Of a stretch of 64,000 nucleotides of DNA, positions 25,641-37,205 are shown one piece after another. This DNA is from Anagrus nilaparvatae (Eukaryota > Arthropoda > Insecta > Hymenoptera > Mymaridae). The notes beneath the pieces are model-generated. The model made no database searches. It had not been told where the DNA came from and was given only the letters and a program-made list of their open reading frames with translations. The number at the start of each line of letters is the position of its first letter. Within the stretch, counting starts at the first letter, position 1. A program made the translations under genes and the position numbers. The stretch spans positions 12,154,501 to 12,218,500 of the forward strand of contig JAKSXM010000007.1 in NCBI GenBank assembly GCA_022575985.1, given 5' to 3'.

Positions 25641-26510
25641 CAATAATTCACTGTATTTTTTATCTTTGTATACTTTTACCCATTGAGATCATAAACTATT
25701 GACCCTCTTTCATGCGTAAGAATATATTTTTTTAATCTATAAAAATGCATATAAATCTTTTAATTAAAATGTTATACATAAATAGTCCCCGCGAATGATG
25801 ATCCACGGATACATAAACTGGCTCCACGTCTACTATACCTTTATGTATTTATCTTCTTTCTTTTTTTTCTATCTTCCGTTTATTTCGCTCATAATTATTA
25901 TTATGCTTTTTGTAATATCACTTTTCTGGTTGTAGAATGTGGTGAGTATATAAAGCTAATATAAGTATTTATGGTACGTAATAAGAGATGTGTACTTTTT
26001 ACACTAAAAACTACCTAATATCTAATGTACACGTAATAATGCAAATGCATTTCTTATTTGCAAACACTTTGATTATGGCTTATGATTTGATTAATAAATT
26101 TATTTATTTTTTTTCTAAAACTTAATAAATATTTAGTTCTTAATTTATTAATTTAAATTTCAATCAAAATACAACAATAAAAGAGCAATAAACAGTACTC
26201 ATTGGAATCATCTTATGCGCGAGTAAGATCGACGCCATTACGTAAACATGTCTACCAATACGTGTGCACACACATTTATGCATTACAATTTACAAGCATA
26301 GCATTTTGGAGTTTATGGTAACAAAAATTTTGGAGTCTGACACCTGACTCCAAAATTAAATAAATCATTTTTAAATCGCGTTTATTAAGTTTATTTATAA
26401 ATTAAAAAAAATAATTGAATATGCATCCTGCAGTAATGTGACCCGGCTTGTTGTTAGCCGGTTTTGCTATATCAAGATTATTGCAAATAAAGCGTTATAC
26501 TGAAAAAAGG
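25641..26510. other. Intergenic DNA upstream of Fl(2)d
   Basis: AT-rich with some GC-richer patches (25795-25845, 26205-26280), which are plausible promoter DNA for the minus-strand gene. No gene is seen. Confidence 0.4.
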
Positions 26511-26514
26511 AAAC

Positions 26515-26766
26515 CTTAAAAAAAATCCGCTTGCAGCAAGTAAAATTCCGCTTGTGGCAAATAAAATTTTTATTTGCTCAAACGATTGCAAAATAGTAAA
26601 AAAAAACCGGAAACGTAAAGAAAATTTGAAAAAATTTTTTATTTTGCTCAATTTTAGGATATGCGCGCAGCGCGGTCGCGGCGAAAAAAAATTTTCTTAC
26701 GTTTGAAGTCTTTTGGAAATATTTTCGGAATATTTTCGCTTGCAGCAAACGGAAATTTTTTACAGT
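26515..26766. repeat. Repeat family F copy
   Basis: Contains AATCCGCTTGCAGCAAG, AAATTCCGCTTGTGGCAAAT, TGCTCAAACGATTGCAAA (inverse of the phrase near 1955) and the end AATTTTTTACAGTG. Related blocks lie at about 1.86-2.02, 32.27-32.36 and 50.69-50.82 kb. Confidence 0.5.
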
Positions 26767-27268
26767 GAATTTTTATAACTGTGCCTACAAAATTATTTTA
26801 AAGTTGTAGGTATTTTGAAGCACCCTCGAGGGGTTGCACGTGAAAACCGAGGTGAAAACGGACTTCGGAAAGAGCAGTCAAAAATTCTTACTATAGACCT
26901 TTTTTAGACCAAAAATCATAATTTCGTTTATTATAAGTTCACCCCTCTAAAGGGTATTTAGATACGAATTTTATTTTTTGAAATTTTTTAGTTTTTATCA
27001 TTATATTTTCTAAAGAGAAACTATTTTTGCAACTGTTGAATCGTTTAAAATCTTTAAAAGTATATTTACAATTTACCCCATTTTAGGGGTTGATATTGCA
27101 CCCCTGAGGGGTGGTAGGTAAAAACGGACTTCAGATTCAGAATATACCTATTATGTACCTCAGAAATACCTATTATGTACCATTTTCGCCAAAAATTTCA
27201 ATTTTTTCATATAAAAAATATGCGAGTGTCCAGGGACTGTCGTTTGGGTGTTAATGGGTTAACGCATC
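26767..27268. other. Intergenic, repeat-like, no gene seen
   Basis: Has repeated short phrases such as GGGGTTG-CAC, GTGAAAACGGACTTC / AAAACGGACTTCAG and GACCTTTTTTAGACC, but no coding frame. Confidence 0.4.
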
Positions 27269-27810
27269 ATGTAAAAAAACGCTGCCAAGTAATTGGCACT
27301 ATGGTTCTTCATTAATAAAAACAAAATGTTCTTAATGGTCTATTTTACCTAATAAAAACGATAATTCTAGATATTAGTACTTTCATAGAATAAAATTAAG
27401 TACTAAAATTAAATACGCCCCAAAAGAAAATATTTTATTTTTTTATGCAAAAAAATGTTAAAAAATTTAGTATAAAATCCAAAAAAATTGACTATCAAGG
27501 ATATTTCTAAAACTAGTACTCCCACAGAAAAAAATTTGGTACTGTATCCAAAAAGAAAAAAAATATTGCAAAAAATGTTGGGAAAAAAATTTTCAAGAAA
27601 TTAAGTATCCGATTCGAGATATCGAGTAAAAACGATATAGTACTTCTAGATATTAGTACTTTCATGGAAATAAATGAGGTATTACATCTAAATTTAAAAA
27701 AAAGTACCTTTTTACACTTTTTTGAAAAACCGGTTTTTTAGCTTCCTATAGGATCTGAAAACGTGCTTATATGCCAAAAAATCAAAATTTCACCTAAAAC
27801 AATAATAGTA
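27269..27810 (+). repeat. Dispersed repeat C, copy 1
   Basis: Starts near CCAAGTAATTGGCACTATGG and ends after ACGTGCTTATATGCCAAAAA. Between these it carries two or three iterations of a module containing CTAGATATTAGTACTTTCAT and a GG(A/T)ATTACATC-like phrase, with AAAAA-rich spacers. The same start, modules and end occur at about 31190-32190. Confidence 0.65.
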
Positions 27811-28252
27811 CCAATATTTTCTACCTAGATGAAGTAGCTCTTTTTCATCAACTATTACATAAGAAAAACCATAAATGTAAAATTTTCAAACTATAATATT
27901 ATTTAGAGCATGCACTAATGCATTTACTTCAAAAATTGATTATGGATTTATTGATTGATATTCTATATTACAAAGAGTTATTTTAAATAATTAGGTATGT
28001 TTATATTAAAAGTTTGCATGTATAGAAATTATGTTTATAGATATTTACTCACATAAAAAATTGTATATTTATTTATTATTCATGTTTTAGACTTTTATAA
28101 TTTCTTTTTATTTTTATAATGTAGAAAAAAAAATGTATAAAAAATTCAATAAATTAATTAAAAATAATTGCATGTAAAAAATAATTAAAAAATAGTATTA
28201 TAATAATTTAGAAATATACAAATAAATATAATAAATAAAAAATAATAAAAAA
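27811..28252. other. AT-rich DNA, 3' side of the unidentified minus-strand gene
   Basis: Probably 3' UTR (several AATAAA/AATTAAA on the minus strand) plus intergenic DNA. Confidence 0.4.
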
Positions 28253-29904
28253 TTATTTTTTAACAGGTTGAAACCCAAATTTATTAACAACAGATGGACT
28301 ATTTATTGATTTATTATTAAGAGTACCTGGTGTTTTTAATAATGTATTAACATTTCCTTTACTTTGATAATTAAATTTTTTAACATCACCAACACCACCA
28401 ATACTATAACTTCTATTACTATTTATTAATTTATTATTATTAATTGATGCATTTAATGAACTTGATGGATTTGATGTACCAGCGCTACTAACAGTTCTAC
28501 GTCTATTGGTTATTGTATTTATATTTTGCGATGGTGTTTTAATTTTTTGTACAACTGGTGGTGATTTTAATGATTTTATACTTGTTGCTAAACTTTGACG
28601 TATTATTGGTCTTTTTAATGCTGCTGTTGTCGCTGTTGTTGCTGTTGTACTACGTGAAGATATTGAATTTTGACGTGATGATCCTGATATTCCAGAAACG
28701 TTGCTGATGTTACTACGATTAAATAAATTACTATTTCTATCACGTGGACTTACTATAAAACTTGTATTTAAAGGATTTTCTCCTGATGGTTTTATCATTT
28801 CATTTTTCATGTTACCTGTAAAATTTTTTATTGATTTTTTAGTATAATACATAAAAAAATTTATAAAAAAAAACTTACCAATTTGATGCAATGCTATGCT
28901 ACTTGAACTTGGTGGTAATTTTTTTATAATAACTTTAATAGCTTTTTCTAAAATACTGTGAGCTTTAATAACATAATCAGAAATTCCAGTAAATTCGTTA
29001 TCGCTATCATCTGATGATGTATTTATCAATGACGATGTATTTAAAAAATTATAATAATTTGATGGATTTGGTAGTTTTGATGGTGAGTATGTACGTGGTT
29101 CAAGATTACTTAAATTTTTATTATCATCTACTAAATTATTATCATTTTTTAATAAATTATTCGATGTTGATGGTGATGATGGTAATGATTCATTATTTAA
29201 ATCAATTTTATCAAATGTATTGTATCTTATTAATTTAACATTTTTGTTATCATCGGATTTTTTATCTAAATCTTTTAATTTTAATTTCATAAAACTGCGA
29301 TTTGATGAACTATCTTTTTTGTTATTACTAACGAACAAATCAGTGTAACTTTTTTTTAACGATGATTTTTTGTTATCTGTTTTTTTAAAATTTTCTGAAT
29401 TTTTGAGATTTTTGTTATTTGATGAGTCTAAATCTGTTGGTAATTTTTCTATTATTTTAAATACACGGTAAATTATATCACGTACTGCCAAATTAGTTTC
29501 TTTTGATATTTCTGGTAATAAGTTACTTCCAGTTTCATCTATTTTATTTATTGACTCCTGTAATTAATAGTTTAAGATTAATTAATATTAATTTAAAATT
29601 TTTGATGACAGATAGCTGGTATACTCACATTGCTTTTTAGAGGTTCAGTACCAACGATACTCCAAAATGAACCATCTTTTTCATCAGTATTAGCATAACT
29701 GAAACATTGACATTTAACAGAATCCATTTCTAAAATTGCAGACATATTTGATGAACCACATTGTAATGTTATTTTAATATTTTCTGGATCTACTGAATCA
29801 TTTTCATTTTGTTCATTTTCTTGGTATTTATCAAATTTACGAAGTTTAAATCCAATTGCTTGTAACAGGCATATTAAAGTTGGTAAATCTGGTCTTATTC
29901 CAGT
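28253..29904 (-). CDS. Unidentified protein, Ser/Asn-rich, 3' exons
   Basis: Three exons on the minus strand join in frame: 29904-29629 (starts in phase 0 after TTTCTAG), 29557-28879 and 28815-28253 with the stop, about 505 residues. The first 130 residues look like a folded region (PDLPTLICLLQAIGFKLRKF, then TLQCGSSNMSAILEMDSVKC, then DGSFWSIVG). The second exon continues with a predicted helix (AVRDIIYRVFKIIEKLPTDL), then a long low-complexity Ser/Asn/Lys linker. A further helix (DYVIKAHSILEKAIKVIIKK) precedes the last intron, and the tail is basic and Ser/Thr-rich with SP/TP sites (SPP, TPS, SPR). The last intron is only 63 bp and open in frame, so a single long frame runs through it. I do not recognise the family. 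The 5' end is not fixed; see 32759-32857. Confidence 0.7.
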
Positions 29905-30002
29905 CTAGAAAATTAATTTTTATTTTGTAAATTTTTTTTTTTTTAGTTATATAATTCTTTAATCTAAATTTATATAAAATAAAGTGGACTGGATAATTTA
30001 TA

Positions 30003-30372
30003 CACTGTAAAAAGTAACTTCCATGGATTAACAAAAAAAAATATAATGATTTCGAAAAATTAGTAAATTTTCAAAAAAATTTGTAAATATTCGATAAAAA
30101 TCGTAAATTTACTAAATTTAGTATATTATCAAAAAATTCAAGAATTCTCGATTTTTTTTTGTGAATTTACGAAAAAAATTGTGAATTCATAACTATTTGT
30201 TGTAAATTTTTATCACTGTTTCTTATGCGAATTCGCAAAAAAAAATCGAAAATACTCGAATTTTTTGATAATCCTACTAAATTTAGTAAATATACAATTT
30301 TTTTCGAATATTTACAAATTTTTTCGATAATTTACTAACTAATGTTCTAATTTTTTTTGTTAATGTAAGGAA
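30003..30372. repeat. Repeat D copy, missing its right end
   Basis: Begins CACTGTAAAAAGTAACTT and continues with alternating AATTTACnAAATTTAGTAT / TTTTTCGAATATTTACAAAT blocks that make it internally palindromic. The same design is at 37995-38400. The right terminal repeat is not found here (the end at about 30372 is TTGTTAATGTAAGGAAG). It lies inside the presumed long first intron of the minus-strand gene. Confidence 0.6.
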
Positions 30373-30747
30373 GAGCGTAGTTAAAAAAGGAAGAAAAAAT
30401 ATGAAAATTAAAATAAAACAGTTAATTTAAATACATTTTCTAAAAGAATCCCAGTTAAAATTCTAAATTTTCACAATTAAAAAAAAATGTACTTCAAAAA
30501 TGTCTTTTAAAAATCTCTTGAAAAAAAAATCTTTTTGTTTGAAGGGAACCCTTTTTTGTGTATATGAATCAACCCTTATGATAAATGAATTATGTATCAG
30601 ACCTTAAAAAGTCTAATAATTTTTAATCCTTTTTTAAATCTGAAAAATATGTACTGGTTATAGGTGTAGGCAACCCTATATTGATGCTATACTATAATAA
30701 TATGTATATATCATTAAAAAAATAATTTTGCTTGTGGTGAATATATT

Positions 30748-31111
30748 GGGTGTTTAGTTACGGGTCGTTAGCAGATTATTTGGTCTATATAGTTTTTTTT
30801 GAGTTGCTAGTTACAAATTTAGGGGTATTTTATATAAAGAATGGGAACTTCGCCCTTAAATCAGCAAAAACTATCCCTAAAAAGGGATTATTTTATTTAT
30901 TTGCATTTAAAGTGCTCAGATTTAGTCTGTTTATATTTTTTGGGTCACTGATCACGAATTTCGGGTTCCTGTATATGAAAAATGGCTCTTCGCTCTTGAA
31001 TTAGCAATAAAAAAAAAATTATCATAAAAAAAAACCCGAAATATTAAATAAGTGACCCAAAAAACTTATTATAGTAATCAAATCTGTTGAAAGCCAGTAA
31101 CTAAACACTCT
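30748..31111. repeat. Foldback element with about 15-bp inverted ends
   Basis: The left end GGGTGTTTAGTTACGGG and the right end (reverse complement GAGTGTTTAGTTACTGG) are inverted repeats. The interior has GGTCACTGATCACGAATTT and CCCTTAAATC...AAAAAGGGATT phrases similar to those inside the 8366-9550 element (GCTATTTTAAGGGTGAAAT), so the two are probably related in part. Confidence 0.5.
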
Positions 31112-31189
31112 AAACCGTAAATTGACAAAGAGGATTTTTCGTTCAAATAATGTCTAATTTCACGAAAATATAAAAAAAAATACCCTGCC

Positions 31190-32009
31190 AACTAGCTGGC
31201 ACTAAGGTTCCTCAAACAATGAGCTAAATACTTCAATATGCCACAGATATCACCGATTACAACCATGCAATCATACATTCATTTTTATTAACTTTTAAAA
31301 GTTCAAAGAAAATTTATGTATTGAATTCAACTAAATCTATTTTTTTCAAAATAAAATCTAACGTAATTCATTGGATAATAATTATTCAAGATAGTACTTT
31401 CATGGAATTAAATGAAATATTACACACACAAAAAAATATTGCAAAATTATGGTATTTTTTTAATTATTTTATGTAAAAAATTTAGAAAAAAAAATTTAGA
31501 AAAATTACGTATCAGATGGAGAAATCCTTTACAAACGATAATTCTAGATATTCGTACCTTCATAGGAAAAAATTAAGTATTACGTCCTAAAATAAAAAAA
31601 ATTTTGGCGTTTTTTGTATTTTTTGGCGACAAAAATTTTGAGAAAAAAATTAAAAAAAAATTAATTATTAGGTCCAAAAAATTACTATAAACGATATTTC
31701 TAAAACTAGTACTTCCATGGAAATAAATTAGGTACTACGTCCAAAAAGAAAAAAAAATTGGTATTTTTTGTATTTTTTTGTGAAAAAAATTTTAGGAAAA
31801 AAATTTTCAGAAAATTAAGTATCCGATTCGAGATATCATTTGAAAACCATACTTTCAAATATAAGTACTTTCATGGAAATAAATGAGGTATTACATCCAA
31901 ATTAAAAAAAAAAAAAAGTACCTCGAGCTTTTTTGGTGAAAAAATTTTTGAAAAAAAAATTAGGTCTTAATTCCATAATGTTTGTGAAATATCAGCGATT
32001 ACATACATA

Positions 32010-32073
<64 letters not shown>

Positions 32074-32190
32074 GACTTTTTTTAAAAACCGATTTTTTAG
32101 CTTCCTGGGGTCCCAAAACGTGCTTATATGCCAAAAAATCAGAAAACAAAATTTGACCTAACACAATGGTTCCTCTATGAGGAACCAAAA
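31190..32190 (+). repeat. Dispersed repeat C, copy 2
   Basis: Starts near CCAACTAGCTGGCACTAAGG and ends with TGCTTATATGCCAAAAAATC and a GGTTCCTCTATGAGGAACC hairpin. Inside are four or five iterations of a module of roughly 120-150 bp with TTAGGTACTACGTCC / GAGGTATTACATCC and CTAGATATTCGTAC / AAACTAGTACTTCCATGG phrases. An (AC)n microsatellite has grown inside it. Confidence 0.65.
32013..32068. repeat. (AC)28 microsatellite
   Basis: An uninterrupted AC dinucleotide run of 56 bp between CATACATACGT and ATACAGAC, inside repeat C copy 2. Confidence 0.95.
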
Positions 32191-32264
32191 ATTATTATTG
32201 TAATCTCATGAAGCCTTGCTCGCATTTAAAGTGAAAAAAAAATTATTAAAAAAAAATTTTAATG

Positions 32265-32360
32265 TATATGTAATTTGCAATTGTTTGAATTTGAAAATAA
32301 AAAATATGCTTGACACGCGCGGAATTCTGCTGACTCTGAGGAGATTTTTTAGTGTAGGGA
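32265..32360. repeat. Repeat family F scrap
   Basis: TTTGCAATTGTTTGAA followed by GCGCGGAATTCTGC and ATTTTTTAGTGTAGGG. Resembles the end portion of the copies at about 2.0 and 26.6 kb. Confidence 0.35.
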
Positions 32361-32397
32361 ATTTTAGCATATAGTTTTAGCTATCCGTTTTATTAAT

Positions 32398-32545
32398 AAT
32401 ACCTTGCCCGAGAACAAGCTTAGCTTGTTCAATTTTACCTGAAAATTTCTGGAAATCATTTTTGTCTATATTTTCTGGAATAAGTTATTTTCGCATTTGT
32501 TCAAAATTTAAATTACTGATTACTTTTATAACCTCTTCTGGAATT
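32398..32545 (-). pseudogene. Possible broken exon of the unidentified minus-strand gene
   Basis: On the minus strand, after an acceptor-like TTAAATTCCAG, the frame EEVIKVISNLNFEQMRK is closed by an in-frame TAA at about 32484. It then resumes in the same frame as LIPENIDKNDFQKFSGKIEQ, ending near a donor (TTTTCAG/GTAAAA or GGGCAAG/GTATTA). Composition is less AT-rich than the intron around it. Its phase fits neither the candidate first exon nor the 29904 exon, so it may be a dead or skipped exon, or chance. Confidence 0.25.
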
Positions 32546-32758
32546 TAAGAATTCGTAAATAATAACAAATACATTAAGGAAACATTATATTAAAATTTTC
32601 AAAAATAATTTTCAAAAATATTTACAGATATCTCGTCAAAAGTATCTAATATTTGGTCAATAATTGCAGTTAAAAATGTTATTCATTTTTTTTCAATAAT
32701 AGATCAAATTTAGGTGGAATGCTTCATATATACGTATTTATTGCACAAATATACTTAC

Positions 32759-32857
32759 ATTTTCAGGTATATTCGAATAAAACCATTTTACTGCCCATTT
32801 ATAAAATTCTTCTTTTGTTGTTTTATTTTTTGGGATAGATTTATTCTTCGAATCCAT
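32759..32857 (-). CDS. Candidate first coding exon of the unidentified minus-strand gene
   Basis: An ATG at 32857 opens 33 codons (MDSKNKSIPKNKTTKEEFYK, then WAVKWFYSNIPEN) ending exactly at a strong donor (GAAAAT/GTAAGTAT) in phase 0. That phase is compatible with direct splicing to the exon starting at 29904, giving a protein of about 540 residues with a 2.9-kb intron full of repeats. The mix of a basic leader and an aromatic helix looks like real coding sequence. The link to the downstream exons is inferred only from phase and strand. Confidence 0.45.
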
Positions 32858-33395
32858 TACAATTTTAATAATCACTTTTATTATAAATCAGAGATAATTA
32901 TCAATACGCACAATTACTTAATCTTGAATAAAATAAACTTTTAATTTAAATTTTAAAAAACGGTAATATTTATGTAATTTTTCAATAAAACGTGTAACTA
33001 ATATTTTTATTTTAAATTAAAAATTAGTAATATCATTTAACATAAAATTTTTTTTTAACTTTTTCAATTTTCTATAATTTTTCAAATTTTTTGAATTCCT
33101 AAAATATTTAACACGTTTTTACAGCAAGTATAACACTAACAAGGTAACCGACCCAAGTATTCAAGATAATAATAAAATATCTCTTTGTTTTGATTATTAT
33201 TATTTAATAAATTAACGTAAATAAAATATTTATAATTTAAAAATAGGAGGAGAAACACCGCTTATCAACTAGCGCTCTCTACAACACCTATATTTTGCAG
33301 AACTAAAATTCTCTCAAGTCTGAAAAATTTTGTATTTTGTGTATTTTGTACCGGCATATTTTCATAATTTTAATAAACATTTATTTAGTTTAAAA
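32858..33395. promoter_or_regulatory. Divergent intergenic region between the minus-strand gene and Mn-SOD
   Basis: 538 bp between the two candidate start codons. It is AT-rich with a GC-richer patch at 33245-33310 (GGAGGAGAAACACCGC, TAGCGCTCTC) that is plausibly core promoter or 5' UTR. No motif is certain. Confidence 0.35.
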
Positions 33396-34264
33396 ATGTT
33401 TGCTGCCAGAAAAGCTTTGGCTAATGGAGTTCGGTAAGTTAAATAAAAATTAAGGTTATTTATTTATAATCATAAATTATTTATTGCGTTGTAACATGTA
33501 ACCTAAATTGGTTAACCTGCAGTTTGGTAAATATATGCTTTATTATGTATCATTTTTATTATTTCTAGACGTTGTCAAGAGTCAATTATTAGAAAAAAAC
33601 ACACTTTACCTGATTTGCCTTATGATTATAAAGCTTTAGAACCAATAATATGTGCTGAAATTATGCAACTTCATCATACAAAACATCATGCAACTTATGT
33701 TAACAATTTAAATGTTGCTGAAGAGAAGTTAAAAGAAGCTGTAGCTAAAGGAGATGTTAGCACACAGATAGCCTTAGCTCCAGCTATTAAATTCAATGGG
33801 GGCGGTCACTTAAATCATTCCATATTTTGGAATAACTTAACTCCATGCAGTACATGCCCTGACAGTAAGTACTTTATTTGAATTAAATCCATAAAACTAT
33901 GCATAAATTTTGTAAAATAAACATTTTTAATTTAGGTAATCTTATGAGTCAGATTGAAAAAGATTTTACGAGCTTAGATGAGATGAAAAAGAGATTAAGT
34001 GAAGCAACCGTGGCTGTACAAGGTTCCGGCTGGGGTTGGCTCGGTTATAATCAAAAAGAAAAAAAATTACAAATTGCTACTTGTGCTAATCAAGATCCAT
34101 TACAAGGAACAACTGGTTTGATTCCTTTATTCGGAATTGACGTATGGGAACATGCTTATTATTTACAATATAAAAATGTTCGACCTGATTACGTCAAAGC
34201 TATATTTGATCTTGCAAATTGGCAAGATATTGGAGCACGTTTTAAGAAAGCTGCAGGTAATTAA
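33396..34264 (+). CDS. Sod2: Mitochondrial manganese superoxide dismutase
   Basis: Three exons, 33396-33433, 33569-33864 and 33936-34264, join in frame (663 nt, 220 residues). This is the usual length for animal Mn-SOD. Residues 1-23 form a basic, acid-free-start presequence ([16 protein letters not shown]...RKK) typical of mitochondrial import; the mature part begins [10 protein letters not shown]. Metal ligands are all present: His48 (LHHTKHH), His96 ([11 protein letters not shown]), Asp180 and His184 ([10 protein letters not shown]). Second-shell residues His52, Tyr56 and Gln164 ([10 protein letters not shown]) are also kept; this Gln favours Mn over Fe enzymes of other types. It converts matrix superoxide to hydrogen peroxide and oxygen. 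Nothing is broken. The start is the only ATG before the presequence. Confidence 0.97.
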
Positions 34265-35543
34265 ACAGCTGTTTAAATCAGCCTAACTTATCACTTCAAA
34301 ATTTTATTTTAAGATATTATCATTATAATTACAAAGTGATTATAAGCTAATTCACAAACTTAATCTTAGCATTTGTTAAGTTAATTAAATTTTAGAGATT
34401 TTATATATTCACATAAAAATACACAATATATTATTCTGATATTATAGAAAATAAGTTTTAATATTTTTAAAACAAATTAGTATAAGTAATGTACTTTAAA
34501 TAAAAGAAAAGCTTTTTTAGATTTAAAACAAAAAAAATTTATTTGCTTGTAACCCCTAATTAAAATCTAAATCATTTAGAACTTTTTTGATAAATATTCT
34601 TAATCAACTATTGATTAAATTTTTTTTTTTTAAACAAATTTTTTCTAATTTAAATTAAACATGATTTTTTGTATTTTAAATTTGTAAAAAAATAAAAAAC
34701 AAAATTGTTAAAAAAAAAATAAAAAATTTAAAATTTTCCCACAAAAAATCATAAATATTGGAAACATTCGTATTGAATTTATTAAACTAGAGGAACATTG
34801 GTATTTGAACTGCAGTATGGCAGTAAACACAGAAGTCTCAGCTGTTTTTTAACCATTACTCGCCTGTATCTGGTAAGTTTTTTTAAGTTTTATGAATAAT
34901 TTTTACAAAATTTTTAATTGAAATTAATAAATCAGTGATTGTGTTTTAATTAATAACTAAATTATTATATTTACAAGAAGTGACAATAAGGAATAATTGA
35001 ATTTATTGCAAAATTTCCACCTCGATATTATTGATATGTAAACAAAATATATGTAAACATAAATTTATTTTAGGACTCCTTTTTTAAATTACAAGATATT
35101 TATGAGTATAACAAACTTTGTACTCCAAAAATTTGTTATATTCAAGTAAAATTCTACAATATTGACAATTTTTACTATATTACAATTAACAAAGAAATTT
35201 TTTTCTTTCATCAATCAATGAATTACAACTTTATACATATACATACATACTCGATTAGTATACATGAATATGACTCATATTTTCGCACATATATTCACAT
35301 GACAGTAGCATAAAAAGAGTGATAATTTAAATATATATAATTATTTAATATAAATTATTTTTTTATAAAAAATAAAATTATTTATGAAATATTTTATAAA
35401 TTATTATTGATTTTGTAATATTATAAGCTGTGACTATGTTTTGTATTATGTGTTGCATGTGAATATGCTATTAATTTTTTATTTTATTTATTTATTAGTC
35501 AATTAAAAAAATATAACTTTTTTTTTTGTACTATTGATGTTTT
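34265..35543. other. Mn-SOD 3' UTR and intergenic DNA
   Basis: AT-rich. A donor-like site (CTGTATCTG/GTAAGTTTT at about 34873) follows a slightly GC-richer patch (34795-34872) and might be a non-coding first exon on +, but no downstream exon is found. A TACATACAT-type short run is near 35235. Confidence 0.35.
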
Positions 35544-36258
35544 AGTCCAGAAGCCACATATGTTAGATGTATGCACTTTTTTTCTAAATTTTTCTAAAGT
35601 CTATTTACATGAGGTAGGTAAGTTTTTCGATACGCTGATTTCAAATATTTAGGCACCAACCCTGATTAATTAGCCCTAATACCGAAAAATTGTATTTTTT
35701 GGTCGATTTTGAAGGTTATTTTGACATATTTCAAAAGAAACTTTTTTAATTTTCATCAAAATAGGCAATAAGTTTTTGAGGTCGCCGAATAAGAATAATT
35801 ACCTAGGTCCCTACTCCGGAAACTTTCTTCTATTTACATTTACGGGAATCTATTGGTTCGTTTTTGCATTTTTCTGCATATTACATAAGATACTTCTTAA
35901 AAATTACTGAAATAAGGTTTTTTGCCATATTTTATAATAAACATTTCTAAGCGTCCTCAAAATAATAGTTAATATTATGTTTTCGGGGTAGGGACATAAA
36001 TATTCTCATTCAGCAACCTAAAAAACATATTGCCTATCATTTTGAGGACAATGAAGCAAGTTTCCTATATGAAATATGTCAAAATAACCTTTAAAATAGA
36101 TCGAAAAATACAGTTTTTCGGTATTAGGGCTAATTTGGGGTCGGGGCCTAAAAATTTGGAAACAGCTTATCAAAAAACTTATCTATTTATTATAAGTAGC
36201 CTTGTAGAAACTTAAGGAAAAAAGTGCATATACATCTAACATTTACGGCTTCTGGACT
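35544..36258. repeat. Large imperfect palindrome (foldback element)
   Basis: The left end AGTCCAGAAGCCACATATGT and the right end (reverse complement AGTCCAGAAGCCGTAAATGT) are inverted. The symmetry continues inward for about 330 bp: GTTAGATGTAT, AAGTTTTT(C/T)GATA, AGCCCTAATACCGAAAAA, GTTATTTTGACATATTTCA, and GGTCCCTACTCCG against CGGGGTAGGGAC. The centre is about 35900. Arms are diverged by roughly one base in five. It has no coding capacity; the 61-codon frame at 36030 lies in the right arm. It looks like an old foldback transposon. Confidence 0.8.
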
Positions 36259-37034
36259 GTTTTGGTTAAATTAAAAAAAAAATTTATGTATTTTATTATG
36301 ATTTTTATCATTTTAATTGAATTTCGATGAGTGAAAGATAATTATTAAATAATTATTTAATAAAAATATGTAATTTTTATATTGATTATTGAACATTTGT
36401 AATTCACATTTTTTTTTCAAATAAAATAAATTTTATATGTTTATTAATTAAATTAATTATTGGTAAAAATTTAGGATTAAAAAAAAATTAATTCAAACCA
36501 CGATTATAAAAAAGTTGAAATATTTATATTTTATTTTATTTATAGAATTAAAATATAACTATTTTTAAAAAGTCGAGCCGGCATTTTTGATTTATTTTTA
36601 AATTCTTGTACAGTATGAAGTTAAAAATTTTCTCGAAAATATTAATCAAAATTTATTTTTCCCCGCATATAAAATATAAACCTCGCTGAGGAAAAAATTG
36701 GTTAGAATTCAAATCCTTGGTTACAATTTAATCCTGCTATTCCAATGTGGTTCAAAGCTTACTGCCAGTAAGACTTTCCAGTCTTGAAAATTAGAACGTA
36801 ACAGTTGACATAATTATTCAAAATTTTTTTACTAAATTTTCTTCTTTAAAAAAATTATTTTTATTTTGGCATGATTTTAGAGTCCTCTGAGATGAAAATA
36901 TTAATTATACACAGACGTACAGCAAGAAGCGTTTATGAAATGTTTAATTTACCAAAATTTTTTCAACGTTTTTTGCAAATTAATTTCATAAAAAATGTAA
37001 AAAATGAAACTATAGCACATTAGCATTTAAAAGT
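36259..37034. other. AT-rich intergenic DNA
   Basis: No gene or distinct repeat is recognised. Confidence 0.5.
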
Positions 37035-37205
37035 TTTTCTTCTCAGCGTCCGAATTCGTGGTTTCTTGCCACTGGAGCGAAAAAATAATATATGACCCTT
37101 CACAACATTAAAAGAATGCTCCAAATCTCAGTTTGCTATCCTGGTCGGGAAATAAGTGTTTTTGGGCCACTCACCAAAAAATTGCATTTTTTTTATAGGA
37201 CCGAA
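37035..37205. repeat. Family A repeat, degraded copy
   Basis: Has TTCTTGCCACTGGAGCGAAA, TATATGACCCTTCACAAC, AATCTCAGTTTGCTATCCTG and GGGCCACTCACCAAAAAAT in the order seen in the other copies. Confidence 0.45.

Noticed and set aside
34795..34880. Possible first exon with donor CTG/GTAAGTTTT downstream of Mn-SOD
   Set aside because: No partner acceptor or coding exon found on + in the following 16 kb.
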